Positions 9,701 to 16,679 of a stretch of DNA of 64,000 nt are shown here, piece after piece. Within the stretch, counting starts at the first letter, position 1. Every line of letters begins with the position of its first letter. The position numbers were made by a program, and so were the translations under genes. Source of the stretch: Hallerella sp964397425 (GTDB lineage: Bacteria; Fibrobacterota; Fibrobacteria; Fibrobacterales; Fibrobacteraceae); contig CAYNID010000002.1 of NCBI GenBank assembly GCA_964397425.1, forward strand, positions 62,001 to 126,000, written 5' to 3'. The notes beneath the pieces were generated by a model, which worked only from the letters and a program-made list of their open reading frames with translations, did no database searches and was not told the DNA's origin.

Positions 9701-11057
9701 GCTTGATTTGGGCGAATTTCTTCTTTTCGTCAATGGTCTGGGAAGGAATTTGTTTGACCAATTTGGGAACATCGTTCACCGATTCGACGGTGAATGTGGC
9801 CTGTGTTTCCGCGCTGGCGCCTTCGGGGTCTGTCACCTTGAACGTGATCGTTTCAGATCCATTCCAAAGAGCGTTCGGCGTGAGGATCTTGGCGACTTTT
9901 CCGGAAAGCTGGACTTTCAAATCCTTGTTGCCGGAAAATTCCCATTTCATCTGTTCGAATTTGTGGTCAATATCTTTGACGTATTTGTCGAGTTCAATCG
10001 GCTTGAACTGGGACTTTTCTTGAATATCTTGATCCGGAATCTGTTCGACGAATTCCGGAGGGTCATTGATGGATTTGACCGTAAACGAAGTCTTGAAGCT
10101 CGCTTTCGCTCCGTGAGGGTCTGTCGCCGTAAACGTGAATGTCTCTGTCGGACCGTTCCAGTTTTCGTTCGGAATGATGATTTCCGCCACATTATACTTG
10201 TCAATTTTGACTTTCAGGTCTTTGCCGCCATCAACGGACCATTTGATTTTGGAAACGTCATCGTCGACGTCGCTGACCAGGTCCGAAAGGTTGATGGATT
10301 CAAATTGTTCCTTTTCGTTGATGGTCTGGTCCGGAGCTTTTTGGACGATGGGCGGATCGTTTATCGGGCGCACGGTGAAGTTCGCCGAAGTTTTGTCCGA
10401 GGCGTATTCGGCGTCTGTCGCGATGAACGTAATCTTGTAGGCGCCAAACCAATTCGTGTCCGGAATGACGACGTTTGCAATTCGGTCTTTCGAAATGTCG
10501 ACGGAAAGTTCGCCTTCCGCCTGTTCTTTCGCAATCGGAGTCAGTTCGTATTCCCAGGTAATCTGGTCTTTCGGATGATCCGGGTCTTTGACGTAATCGT
10601 CGAGCTTGATGGGGGAGAACTTTTTCCCTTCGTCAACGGTTTGATCGGAAATTTTGGAAACGACGGGAGGATTGTTGACCGATTCGACAGAGAATGTCAC
10701 GGTTTCGGAACTTGACGCTCCCTTGGGGTCGGTCACGGTGAAGGTAAGGTCTTCGGAACCGTTCCAGTATTCGTTCGGAGTCTTGATGGTGACGACCCGG
10801 TTCGATTCGGAAACTTGCAAATCCTTGTTTCCGGTGATTTTCCAACGAAGCGTTGCGGGCTTGTCTTCGGGATCATCGACGTAATCATCGAGCTTGATGG
10901 GGGCGAACTTGCCGCCTTCCTGGATGGATTCTCCCGGAATGCCGTTCAGGGATGGGGGATTATTTTCTGCGGCCGGTGTTCCATCTTGCGCAAAGGCGTT
11001 TGACGCGAGCAGGCCTGCGGTTAAAAACAGCGCGGTGACTGATTTTCTTTGACTCAT
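3768..11057 (-). CDS. Giant secreted tandem cadherin-like/Ig-like repeat protein (23 repeats)
   Basis: A 2,429-residue exported protein, probably a cell-surface or adhesion/matrix protein; no catalytic motif is seen. A signal peptide ends near ASNAFAQ. From about residue 30 the chain is a series of ~95-110-residue repeats, each starting near NDPPV, with E-K-x-x-F then P-I-x-L-D, D-P-D-H, G-N-K-D-L, a W-N-G-S/K motif and T-F-T-V-x-D-P-E-G-A. I count 23 by their starts, the last one being of the tandem-95/VCBS type. Every third repeat (2, 5, 8, 11, 14, 17, 20) has an extended loop in place of GNKDL; in repeats 14, 17 and 20 that loop is Lys-rich (KKGKKSKK and similar). The C terminus is basic (NKNKRRRR). 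A GGAG box precedes the ATG. It is monocistronic, followed by a strong terminator. Structure class is confident; function is unknown. Confidence 0.93.
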   Translation of the reverse strand: MSQRKSVTALFLTAGLLASNAFAQDGTPAAENNPPSLNGIPGESIQEGGKFAPIKLDDYVDDPEDKPATLRWKITGNKDLQVSESNRVVTIKTPNEYWNGSEDLTFTVTDPKGASSSETVTFSVESVNNPPVVSKISDQTVDEGKKFSPIKLDDYVKDPDHPKDQITWEYELTPIAKEQAEGELSVDISKDRIANVVIPDTNWFGAYKITFIATDAEYASDKTSANFTVRPINDPPIVQKAPDQTINEKEQFESINLSDLVSDVDDDVSKIKWSVDGGKDLKVKIDKYNVAEIIIPNENWNGPTETFTFTATDPHGAKASFKTSFTVKSINDPPEFVEQIPDQDIQEKSQFKPIELDKYVKDIDHKFEQMKWEFSGNKDLKVQLSGKVAKILTPNALWNGSETITFKVTDPEGASAETQATFTVESVNDVPKLVKQIPSQTIDEKKKFAQIKLDDFVKDEDHKVEELSWEVEVKSVGKEHPAGPLSINIDDKHVATVEIPDTYWNGSAVATFKVTDPEGAEAKQDVNFTVRSINDIPVFAKIPDMTVEEKTEFDPIALDDYLSDADHELSQLKISVSGNKDLKISVDNNRMVSIKTPNIDWNGSEKVTFTAADPEGGKASATVLLTVKTINDPPVMTDIPDQTIQEKAQFKPIELDKFVSDIDHAKNQLKWTITGNKDIKVSLDANRKATFTLPSKYWNGSEAITFKVTDPEGASDERTVNFTVESINDAPEFTKKIPDQTIQEKAQFKPINLGEIIKDPDHKATDLTLDISVKAAPGSPKGTEAELQVNVDAKMVATIAIPNKFWNGSNVVTYTVTDPEGAKATLSATYTVVSVNDPPVLKEIKSQTIDEKSQFAPINLAELTNDPDHEFNKLKWVVSGNKDLKVNIDKAGTATVVIPDKLWNGTEKITFTVTDPEGASARQTAVFTVKSINDPPVMTDIPSQTIKEKQEFKTIDLDKFVSDLDHPNEKLKWNITGNKELKFKLDAQRAFSVIIPNKYWHGSETLNFEVVDPEGAKDSRKVTFTVESVNDAPEFVKKINNQTIDEKKAFAPIKLAEIVKDPDHKIQDLTWSFDVKPAPGAPKGYKTGLTVNVDSKTLVATITTPNKFWNGADLIEFTVTDAEGAKASQSALFTVRSINDPPVLKKINDQIILEKEEFKDINLAELTTDPDDSFKSLKWTITGNKDLKVSISKEGVASIKAPNKLWNGMEKITFAVADPAGASARQTVQFTAKSVNDPPVLKEIPSQTIKEKQEFKTINLADYVSDLDHPISKLKWDISGNKALKFALSPDKKVTITAPNKYWYGKETVTFTVTDPEGAKDSKTVNFEVLSVNDAPTFVREIKDQTIDEKAQFAQIKLDDLIQDPDHKKTDIQWSVKVSPVSAKTEAPKSKKGKKSKKPVEEEAPVSGLKVEIDNSHVARIIIPDKYWNGAAKISFTATDPEGAKATSSATFTVKSINDLPRISDKAPKGETIREGGKFKTIDLSTLASDPDHPTSKLKWSFSGNRQLQVSLNKDNTVQIKTPNSQWHGKETITFTVTDPEGGKASHKMEFVVTEVNDPPTISKIPNQKIKEKQTFAPIALDNYVKDPDNKPSEMKWSVSGNKYLKAEITSARKLVISAPNKFFWCKPDTMTLTVKDPKGASASTTLIYEITSVNDAPVMKDIPGQTIKEKTQFKDIPLDNYVHDADHRNNQLKWTAVVKKAEAPAPVEKNSKSKKKKSKKGKAAKEAPKAEEAPVEKDLTVTIDEKHVAHISIPDKYWNGKRVVTFTVEDPEGAKDSKAVTLEVVSVNDAPVLKQIPAQKIKEKERFQPIDLLSLVSDPDHPKSSLTFEVSQPRSLKASINAKKQLVVTTPDKYWNGSEKVTVTVRDPEGAKDAQAVDFTVTPVNDAPVLKAIPAQKIKEKERFAPIDLSKYVSDPDNRPNELKWAVSGNKNLKVEIRGSRMNVVTPNEFWNGSETLTLTVSDPAGASASTKATFTATPVNDPPRFNKIPVQQIKEKESFKPIDFAKLIVDPDNKASEMKWTLDDGEPGKKDKRGRMGKAKRPTVKHPLSYDLSDAGVLTIAIPDEYWNGKDKITVNAYDPSGEKASIDVNFVVTPVNDAPVLKKIPDMVTNEGTKFKPIKLDKFVTDPDNKPHELKWSVSGNRHLEVMITGGREAIVRPSRVDWFGKETITFIVKDPAGATAKTSVNFEVKHVNAVPEIRPIRDVSMKEDANGGVLTTLKLDQYVRDRDNSFSELKWTITGNKNLVVDHDKARNIVTIKQPRENWNGPAETITFKVTDPEGASAQTSAKFTVIPVNDPPVAMSQSYQTKEGETLKVNEKEGLLNGAFDPDGKLDVRVSLVRRPQNGKVTIDEKDGSFTYTPNKGFYGLDEFGFKLTDKDGASSKVETAEINVNFKMKDIRQSEQKAAPKAEPAAEKKSSNKNKRRRR

Positions 11058-11362
11058 TGACGATCTCCACTAAGATCTGAATTTGGTTTCCCGGACTGCG
11101 AGAGGCGGTTCGGACAACCAAAAAACACTACACATCCAATGCATCCTTTTGCGGGGAGCAAAGTGACGCTTGTCACCAAATATAAAGATTTTGTTACATA
11201 AACGAAGTTTTTTTTTGGAGAATTTTCAAAAAATTTCCGAAAATTTGGAAACGGCAGAAAATGCCGAATTTGAACGAAAAAAGCCGTTTTCGCGTAAGTC
11301 TTTGAGTGGCAACAAGTTACGAAAATTTATTCCTTTGGAGCGCAAACTGGCGGCGTTTCGGC

Positions 11363-11391
11363 GTGACAAATGGAAAATTTTTATCTATCTT
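11363..11391 (+). promoter_or_regulatory. Candidate sigma-70-type promoter
   Basis: GTGACA (11363-11368), a 17-base spacer and TATCTT (11386-11391), about 50 bases before the ATG at 11442. It lies in the 384-base gap (11058-11441) between divergent genes, which otherwise shows only AT-rich DNA and no gene. Confidence 0.5.
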
Positions 11392-11441
11392 GCAAAGGAC
11401 TCTGTTCAACAGGCAGTTTTCAAACTAACAACGGGATTAAC

Positions 11442-11879
11442 ATGAAATTCGTTTTCCTTTGCGACGACATTTACCTCAAGGGCGGTTTTGATTATGCCGC
11501 ATTCGTCAACAATTTTCCTTCGAATCACGAACTGGTGACCATGTCTGGCGAAGCTCTTCTCCAGGCGAAGGGATTCCCGGAGAATACGTTCGGACTTCTC
11601 GTTGAACGCAACACGTGGCAAAAGAATTTTAGCCTTTTCCGCTATTTCGGACTTCTCCCGGTTCTTGAATCGGTGCCCCTTGCGGTCGTCAGCCGCTCGC
11701 GCCGTTTTGAACCGCTCAAGGGCAGAAGCCCGCTTCGCGGACAGGAAATGGTGATTGCGCCGAATGCCTCGACGGAAGAACTTTACACTTTGATAGAAAA
11801 ATTCGTTGCCGCTCCTCCGCAGATGCATTCGTATCCGCGGTGCGCCTGCAAGGTTCCTGTGAAGACAACCGCCGCTTGA
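11442..11879 (+). CDS. Hypothetical protein, 145 aa
   Basis: A small, probably cytoplasmic protein beginning MKFVFLCDDIYLKGGFDYAAF; no signal peptide or membrane segment. I do not recognise the family. The ATG at 11442 is preferred over an in-frame ATG at 11370 because the extra residues lie across the candidate promoter and are unlike the rest. The C terminus has a Cys-containing tail (YPRCACK). It is followed 22 bases later by the M23 peptidase gene and may be co-transcribed with it. Confidence 0.75.
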   Translation: MKFVFLCDDIYLKGGFDYAAFVNNFPSNHELVTMSGEALLQAKGFPENTFGLLVERNTWQKNFSLFRYFGLLPVLESVPLAVVSRSRRFEPLKGRSPLRGQEMVIAPNASTEELYTLIEKFVAAPPQMHSYPRCACKVPVKTTAA

Positions 11880-11901
11880 TTTTTCTCGGGCGGTAGGCTC
11901 C

Positions 11902-13281
11902 ATGCGGCGCGAAGTCCTCGATTCCCTGATATCCCGCGGCTCTTTGGTGGGAATCGTCGCGCCGGAAGGTGCCAATGTCGAAAGTTTATTCAACGGCTTT
12001 GCGTGTTCCCTTTGCGGGGATGCGCCTTTTCTTTTTAAAGAATTTTCCGCGGTGGAAGGCTCTGCGACCGATTTTCTTTTCCGCTGCCGGATGGAACGGG
12101 AATCCAAAGGGGCGCGCGTGTTGTTTGTCGTCTTTCGCGGGGAGATTTCCGAAGAAGCGGCGAAATTGCTCGCCTCCATGCGGATGGCGGTTGTTTTTTT
12201 CGACGGGGAATCTTCGGCGAAAAAAGAGGAGCGCTTTTCGGAACTGGAATCTTTTTCGCCCTATCCGGAAGGATTTTTTTGGTGGATTTCGGAACTTCCC
12301 GAAAAAAGGCGCTTTCCCAAGCTTTACCGCTGCGTTAAGCGGTCAAAATGCGCCGGCTGGATTTCGGCGAACAAGGTGGAAGCGCAGCCGGAGGCCGCGG
12401 CCCGCTTGTTCCGGGCTTTGCTCGAATCGAAAATTTTGCAGGAAAACCGGTTGGAGGGAATTCCGCTTTTCTTTCGGCGGTTATTTCTGCCCCTGTGCGT
12501 GTTGGTCGCCGTTTTGCCGTTCTTTATTCCGACGGATCTTTCTTCGCATCCGATAGCTCTCCGCAGCGTCAAATCCGAATTGGGATTCTATTCCGCCGAG
12601 CCCTGCTTCGATTACATTTTCGATGGGACGGAAACTTTGGAACGCATCGCCCGTTATGCGGTCGGGCGTTTTACGGCATCGGTGACAACCGATGGGATTT
12701 TGCAGGAATACATTGGAGAAACTCTCGAAAAAAACGGATTCCCGCGGGAATCTTGGAAAAAGGGCCCGTTGCACGTGCCGCCTCAGGGGACAAGCCTCCG
12801 TTTTGCCATTCCGGAAAAAATTGAAAACGCCGATTACGATTCCATTGCGCCGGCATGGAAGTATTTCACGGGAATTATCGCGGATTCCGTTGCCTATGTG
12901 ACGGAACTTTACCACCCGACTGCGGCGCAGGGTGTCCGTATGCATCCGGCGTGGGATGTCGCCAGCCGTTTCGGGGCGAGAATCCTTGCGCCGTTCAGCG
13001 GCAAGGCGTGGACATTGAAAGATGCGCGGGGCGGCTCCATCATTGGAATTTCCGACGGAAGGCGCGTCATCCTTTTCATGCATTGCGATCAGTTGCTTTA
13101 CCTGGATGGACAAAATGTGATGCAGGGCGATCCGGTCGCCACAGTGGGAATGTCTGGGCGTTCCACGGGGCCGCACGTCCACATTGTAACGGGATTTGCC
13201 GATAAGCGGGGAAAAAAACGGTTGGGAAACATTCGCTATACCGTTGTGAACCCGGTCACGTGGTATTTGAATAGTAAGTGA
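11902..13281 (+). CDS. M23-family (LytM-type) metallopeptidase with large cytoplasmic N-terminal region
   Basis: A predicted membrane-anchored peptidoglycan endopeptidase of 459 residues. The C-terminal domain has the M23 zinc ligands: HPAWD near residues 348-352 and HVH near 426-428, with an FMHCDQL strand between. A single membrane segment (about 194-212, PLCVLVAVLPFFIP) places this domain outside the cytoplasmic membrane. The first ~190 residues are unusual for the family. They begin with a strand-loop reading GIVAPEGANVES that looks like a nucleotide-binding fold lacking a GK[ST] Walker motif; this is only a visual impression. The gene follows the 145-residue hypothetical closely. Domain call is confident; cell-wall substrate is inferred from family. 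Confidence 0.88.
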   Translation: MRREVLDSLISRGSLVGIVAPEGANVESLFNGFACSLCGDAPFLFKEFSAVEGSATDFLFRCRMERESKGARVLFVVFRGEISEEAAKLLASMRMAVVFFDGESSAKKEERFSELESFSPYPEGFFWWISELPEKRRFPKLYRCVKRSKCAGWISANKVEAQPEAAARLFRALLESKILQENRLEGIPLFFRRLFLPLCVLVAVLPFFIPTDLSSHPIALRSVKSELGFYSAEPCFDYIFDGTETLERIARYAVGRFTASVTTDGILQEYIGETLEKNGFPRESWKKGPLHVPPQGTSLRFAIPEKIENADYDSIAPAWKYFTGIIADSVAYVTELYHPTAAQGVRMHPAWDVASRFGARILAPFSGKAWTLKDARGGSIIGISDGRRVILFMHCDQLLYLDGQNVMQGDPVATVGMSGRSTGPHVHIVTGFADKRGKKRLGNIRYTVVNPVTWYLNSK

Positions 13282-13360
13282 AATGTGGCAAAAAAGCCCT
13301 TTCGTTTTTTCTAAAATTTGGTAACTTTGGATTTGGATAGGAAGGTGTAAAGGAGATTTT

Positions 13361-13801
13361 ATGTTGTGTCGCCGGATGGCATTCTTTTTCTTTGGTTTGT
13401 TTTTCGTCGCCTGTTCTTCGAGCCTTCCCAAGGCGGAACTCGCATCCCATTCGGATAGTTCCCGCAATATTCCCAAAATCGACCAGATGATTGTCGAACT
13501 CAAGAAGTCGTATATTTCGCAGTGCTATGCGCCCGTCCTCAAAAAAGACCCTCCGGAAAATCAGTGCCAGACGGAGCTTTTCCAAATGCTCGAACGGCGT
13601 TATCACATGAATTACAATCAAAGGCAAATCGACCAGGCGTCCAACGATTTGTTCTTTCGCGATGTTGACACCCGTCTCCGCAAAATGGTCCGCACGGATC
13701 CGGAAGTCCGGAATGCGGTTCGCCGCGGCGCTTTCCACAACGCCGACGAAATGTTCAGCTATTACCGTGAAAAGTATGCGTTTGAATCCCAGGCGAATTA
13801 A
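13361..13801 (+). CDS. Small lipoprotein, function unknown
   Basis: A 146-residue protein with a short hydrophobic leader (RRMAFFFFGLFFVAC) and a lipobox-like FVAC, so Cys18 is the probable lipidation site. The mature part is charged and mostly helical in appearance, with two Cys (SQCYAP, ENQCQT). AAAGGAG upstream supports the ATG at 13361. It stands alone between the M23 gene and a terminator. No family recognised. Confidence 0.8.
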   Translation: MLCRRMAFFFFGLFFVACSSSLPKAELASHSDSSRNIPKIDQMIVELKKSYISQCYAPVLKKDPPENQCQTELFQMLERRYHMNYNQRQIDQASNDLFFRDVDTRLRKMVRTDPEVRNAVRRGAFHNADEMFSYYREKYAFESQAN

Positions 13802-13820
13802 TCTTGGCAAATTGAATTAA

Positions 13821-13855
13821 AAGCGCGGAAAAATCAATTTCCGCGCCTTTTTTTT
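13821..13855 (+). terminator. Rho-independent terminator
   Basis: The arm GCGCGGAAA pairs with TTTCCGCGC across a six-base loop and is followed by C and eight T. It sits 20 bases after the lipoprotein stop codon. Confidence 0.9.
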
Positions 13856-13901
13856 CTTATTTTGGGGATAACGAGACTTGAACCTTTTCGAAGGAATCAA
13901 A

Positions 13902-15515
13902 ATGGATACAGTCAGCAATTCAAAACCGGGCTTTTTCGTCCAAGGCCGCTTCCTTTATTCTAAGGACAACGAAAAGGTTGTTTTGCGCGGCATCAACCAC
14001 ATGTTCATCTGGACGGATCGCGAGGGAAAGTCGATTCCCGAAATTGCGAAAACCGGAGCGAATTGCGTGCGCATTGTGTGGAATACGCGGGGACGCATTT
14101 CCGACCTTTACCATCTCGTCGACGAAAGCATTGAAAACGGCATGATTCCCATTGTGGAACTGCACGATGCGACTGGCCGTTGGGACAGACTGCCCGAACT
14201 GGTCAATTACTGGATTCGCGAAGAAACGCTGCAAATGATCCGCGACCATCAAGAATACTTGCTGGTGAATATCGGAAACGAAGTGGGCGGCGAAGAAGAA
14301 TCCGGCGAAGAATTTTTTGAAGCGTATTCCGCGGCTATCATGCGGATGCGGGCGGCGGGAATCCGGGTGCCGCTGATTATCGATGCGGACAACTGGGGAC
14401 AAAGCGCAAAGAATATCTTGGAACAAGGGGAACGCCTGCTCTCTTTTGATCCGGAACACAATCTGATTTTTGATATTCACATGTGGTGGCCTTCGGAGCG
14501 TCACGATGTGGAAAAAACGGGTTACGCGACGGTGCAGGAACGGGTGACGGGAACTCTCGAAGAATCCGTGGCGAAAAACATTCCTCTGATAATCGGGGAA
14601 TTCGCCCCTGTCGCTGTCAACGGAGCCAAAGAAATTCCGTACAAATTCATCATGTCGGAAGCGGAGCGCCTGGAAATTGGCTGGCTTGCCTGGAGCTGGG
14701 GCCCTGGAAACTTCGACAGTCCGGAAATGGACATGACGACCCGGAGTTCTTTCAATACGCTGGTCGGCTGGGGAAAGGAAGTTTGCGTCGACAGTCCGTT
14801 GGGCATCCAGAACACGAGCGTGGTACCTTCGTTTATTCAAAACGGAGATTTTTCGACGGGCTCTTCGAATCGCGGACGGAACTTGATTGAAAACGGGGAC
14901 TTTTCGGAGCAGCTGAAAAGCTGGACTCCTGATTTCTGGGGCGGAAAGGCCTCCGCGGAAATCCGGGGCGATTCCCTGCATTTCAATATTTCGGATCCGG
15001 GAAAAGAAACGTGGAATTTGCAATTCAAACAGGAAATTTCTCTGCGGAATGGCGTCACGTATGTTTTCAGCATGCGGGCGAAGGCGGATAGGCCGAGGAC
15101 GTTGAATGTCGACATCAAGCGGGCGACAAAAGAATACGTCCCCTATGCGAATGGGCGCTTCCTGGATCTTTCCACCAGCTGGCAGGATTTCAGCTGGAAA
15201 TTCACCATGAAGGAACCATCCGACGAAAAGGCGGTTCTGGTCTTTGACATGGGCGCAAGTTCTGTCGGATGGACGCTTTCCGATGTTTCCCTGGTTCAGG
15301 CGCGCAGCGTTGCCGATCGGCTGAACAAAAGCTTTCAGCGCAATGTCCAAAAGAATTCGGGATATTTCAATGCGCCGGCGGGCGCTTGGGAATTGCACCT
15401 GTATTCGGCGAAAGGGGAATTGCTGGAAGTTTTGGACAAAGGAAAGGGCGGCGAAGGAATGAAACCGTTTCCGAAAATTGAACGCTGCGGCATTATGGTC
15501 ATCAAGGATGTCTGA
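13902..15515 (+). CDS. Glycoside hydrolase family 5 (mannanase-like) with CBM4/9-type module
   Basis: Predicted beta-mannanase or related beta-glycanase of 537 residues. The first ~300 residues match the Bacillus-type GH5 mannanase pattern (subfamily 8-like): LRGINHMF, AKTGANCVRIV, VELHDATG, the acid/base Glu in NIGNE (about residue 127), DIHMWW, the nucleophile Glu in IIGEFAP (about 233), and GWLAWSWGPG. Residues about 325-470 (from NGDFS, twice) look like a CBM4/9 carbohydrate-binding domain, then a short C-terminal tail. ATG 13902 has GAAGGA six bases upstream and is preferred to a TTG at 13878. No signal peptide is visible with either start, which is odd for a polysaccharidase. Mannan specificity is inference. 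Confidence 0.88.
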   Translation: MDTVSNSKPGFFVQGRFLYSKDNEKVVLRGINHMFIWTDREGKSIPEIAKTGANCVRIVWNTRGRISDLYHLVDESIENGMIPIVELHDATGRWDRLPELVNYWIREETLQMIRDHQEYLLVNIGNEVGGEEESGEEFFEAYSAAIMRMRAAGIRVPLIIDADNWGQSAKNILEQGERLLSFDPEHNLIFDIHMWWPSERHDVEKTGYATVQERVTGTLEESVAKNIPLIIGEFAPVAVNGAKEIPYKFIMSEAERLEIGWLAWSWGPGNFDSPEMDMTTRSSFNTLVGWGKEVCVDSPLGIQNTSVVPSFIQNGDFSTGSSNRGRNLIENGDFSEQLKSWTPDFWGGKASAEIRGDSLHFNISDPGKETWNLQFKQEISLRNGVTYVFSMRAKADRPRTLNVDIKRATKEYVPYANGRFLDLSTSWQDFSWKFTMKEPSDEKAVLVFDMGASSVGWTLSDVSLVQARSVADRLNKSFQRNVQKNSGYFNAPAGAWELHLYSAKGELLEVLDKGKGGEGMKPFPKIERCGIMVIKDV

Positions 15516-15593
15516 ATCCGCATTGGGGACTATTCCATTTTGGAACAGTCTTTTCTGTACGATTCCTTTTGAAACAAAGTAGATTATTCCTAT

Positions 15594-16679
15594 ATGGAAC
15601 TGCGAAAGCCCCAAATTTTGGTAGTTGATGATACGAAGCCGAACATCGAAGTGGTTGAAGGGGCGCTTGCACAGGAAAATTACGATGTACATGTGGCTTT
15701 GAGCGGAAAGAGGATGCTCGAACTGGTAAAGCGCAGCGTTCCGGACTTAGTCCTTTTGGACGTGATGATGCCCGAAATGGACGGCTACGAGGCGTTTCGC
15801 CGTTTTCGTGAAATTCCCGGTTGCGAAAATGTCCCTGTCATTTTTTTGACGGCGCAAGCGGAAAATGAAAACGAGATGAAGGGACTTTCCCTGGGGGCGG
15901 ATGATTATATCGCGAAGCCTTTCAACCAAACCCTTTTGAAGCTCCGGATTCGGAATCAGTTGGAGCGCAAGTTCAGTCGGGATTCCCTTGAATCGCTGGT
16001 TTCTCAGCGGAGCGCGCAACTGCTTCAAAAAACGAAGGATTTGCAAAAAACGCTGCAGGTGATGCTCACGAGCTTGGGCGCGCTTGCAGAATTCCGCGAC
16101 AACGAAACGGGAGCGCATTTGCGCCGGACTCAAGTCGTGGTCAGGATGCTTGCCCAGGCGATGAGCCGCGAAGAAAAATTCAGGAAGGATTTTCCGGACG
16201 AAGAAATTGTGGAAGAATATGCCGTCGCGGCTCCGTTGCACGACATTGGAAAGGTCGGCATTCCGGACGAAATTTTGCGGAAACCCGGTCCTTTGGCCGA
16301 TGCCGAACGGGAAAAAATGAAAAGGCATACGACGCTCGGTTATCAGGTGCTTCTTTCGGCGACGCAAGAATTGAACAATAATCCGATGGTTGTCATTGCG
16401 GCGGAAATTGCCAAAAGCCATCATGAAAAATGGGACGGCTCCGGTTACCCAGAAGGCCTTGCCGGGGAACGCATTCCGCTTGGCGCAAGGCTGATGGCAG
16501 TCGCCGATGTCTATGACGCTTTGGTGTCGAAGCGGGTTTACAAAGAAGCGTATTCTCACGAAAAATCCGTGGAAATCATCCACGAGGGCATTGGAAAACA
16601 TTTTGATCCGGATGTTGTAAAAGCTTTTGATTCCTTTGCTCATCGACTCCCGGAGATTTACAAGGAATTTGCAGACTGA
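15594..16679 (+). CDS. Response regulator with HD-GYP (c-di-GMP phosphodiesterase-type) output
   Basis: A two-domain signalling protein of 361 residues. Residues 1-120 are a receiver with the acidic pair (VVDD), the phospho-acceptor in LLDVMMPEMDG and the conserved Lys in AKPF. After a helical linker, residues about 155-350 form an HD-GYP domain with LHDIGKVGIPD (His about 216), HTTLGYQ, SHHEKWDGSGYPEGL (GYP about 283) and VADVYDAL. All catalytic signature residues are present, so cyclic-di-GMP hydrolysis is expected from the family. Its TGA overlaps the ATG of the downstream hybrid kinase (TGATG), so the two are translationally coupled and likely partners. Confidence 0.95.
   Translation: MELRKPQILVVDDTKPNIEVVEGALAQENYDVHVALSGKRMLELVKRSVPDLVLLDVMMPEMDGYEAFRRFREIPGCENVPVIFLTAQAENENEMKGLSLGADDYIAKPFNQTLLKLRIRNQLERKFSRDSLESLVSQRSAQLLQKTKDLQKTLQVMLTSLGALAEFRDNETGAHLRRTQVVVRMLAQAMSREEKFRKDFPDEEIVEEYAVAAPLHDIGKVGIPDEILRKPGPLADAEREKMKRHTTLGYQVLLSATQELNNNPMVVIAAEIAKSHHEKWDGSGYPEGLAGERIPLGARLMAVADVYDALVSKRVYKEAYSHEKSVEIIHEGIGKHFDPDVVKAFDSFAHRLPEIYKEFAD

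Noticed and set aside
6417..10715. 1,432-codon open frame on the plus strand opposite the giant repeat protein
   Set aside because: It is antisense to a protein with a signal peptide, ribosome-binding site and terminator. It stays open because the repeats have uniform codon use, and its product is a mirror of the repeat pattern without start signals.
13920..15692. 590-codon open frame antisense to the GH5 gene
   Set aside because: The GH5 frame has catalytic motifs; the antisense product is Arg/Phe/His-rich with no domain. Similar shadows oppose the HD-GYP gene, the hybrid kinase (19472-20464) and the amino-acid transporter (34322-35647).
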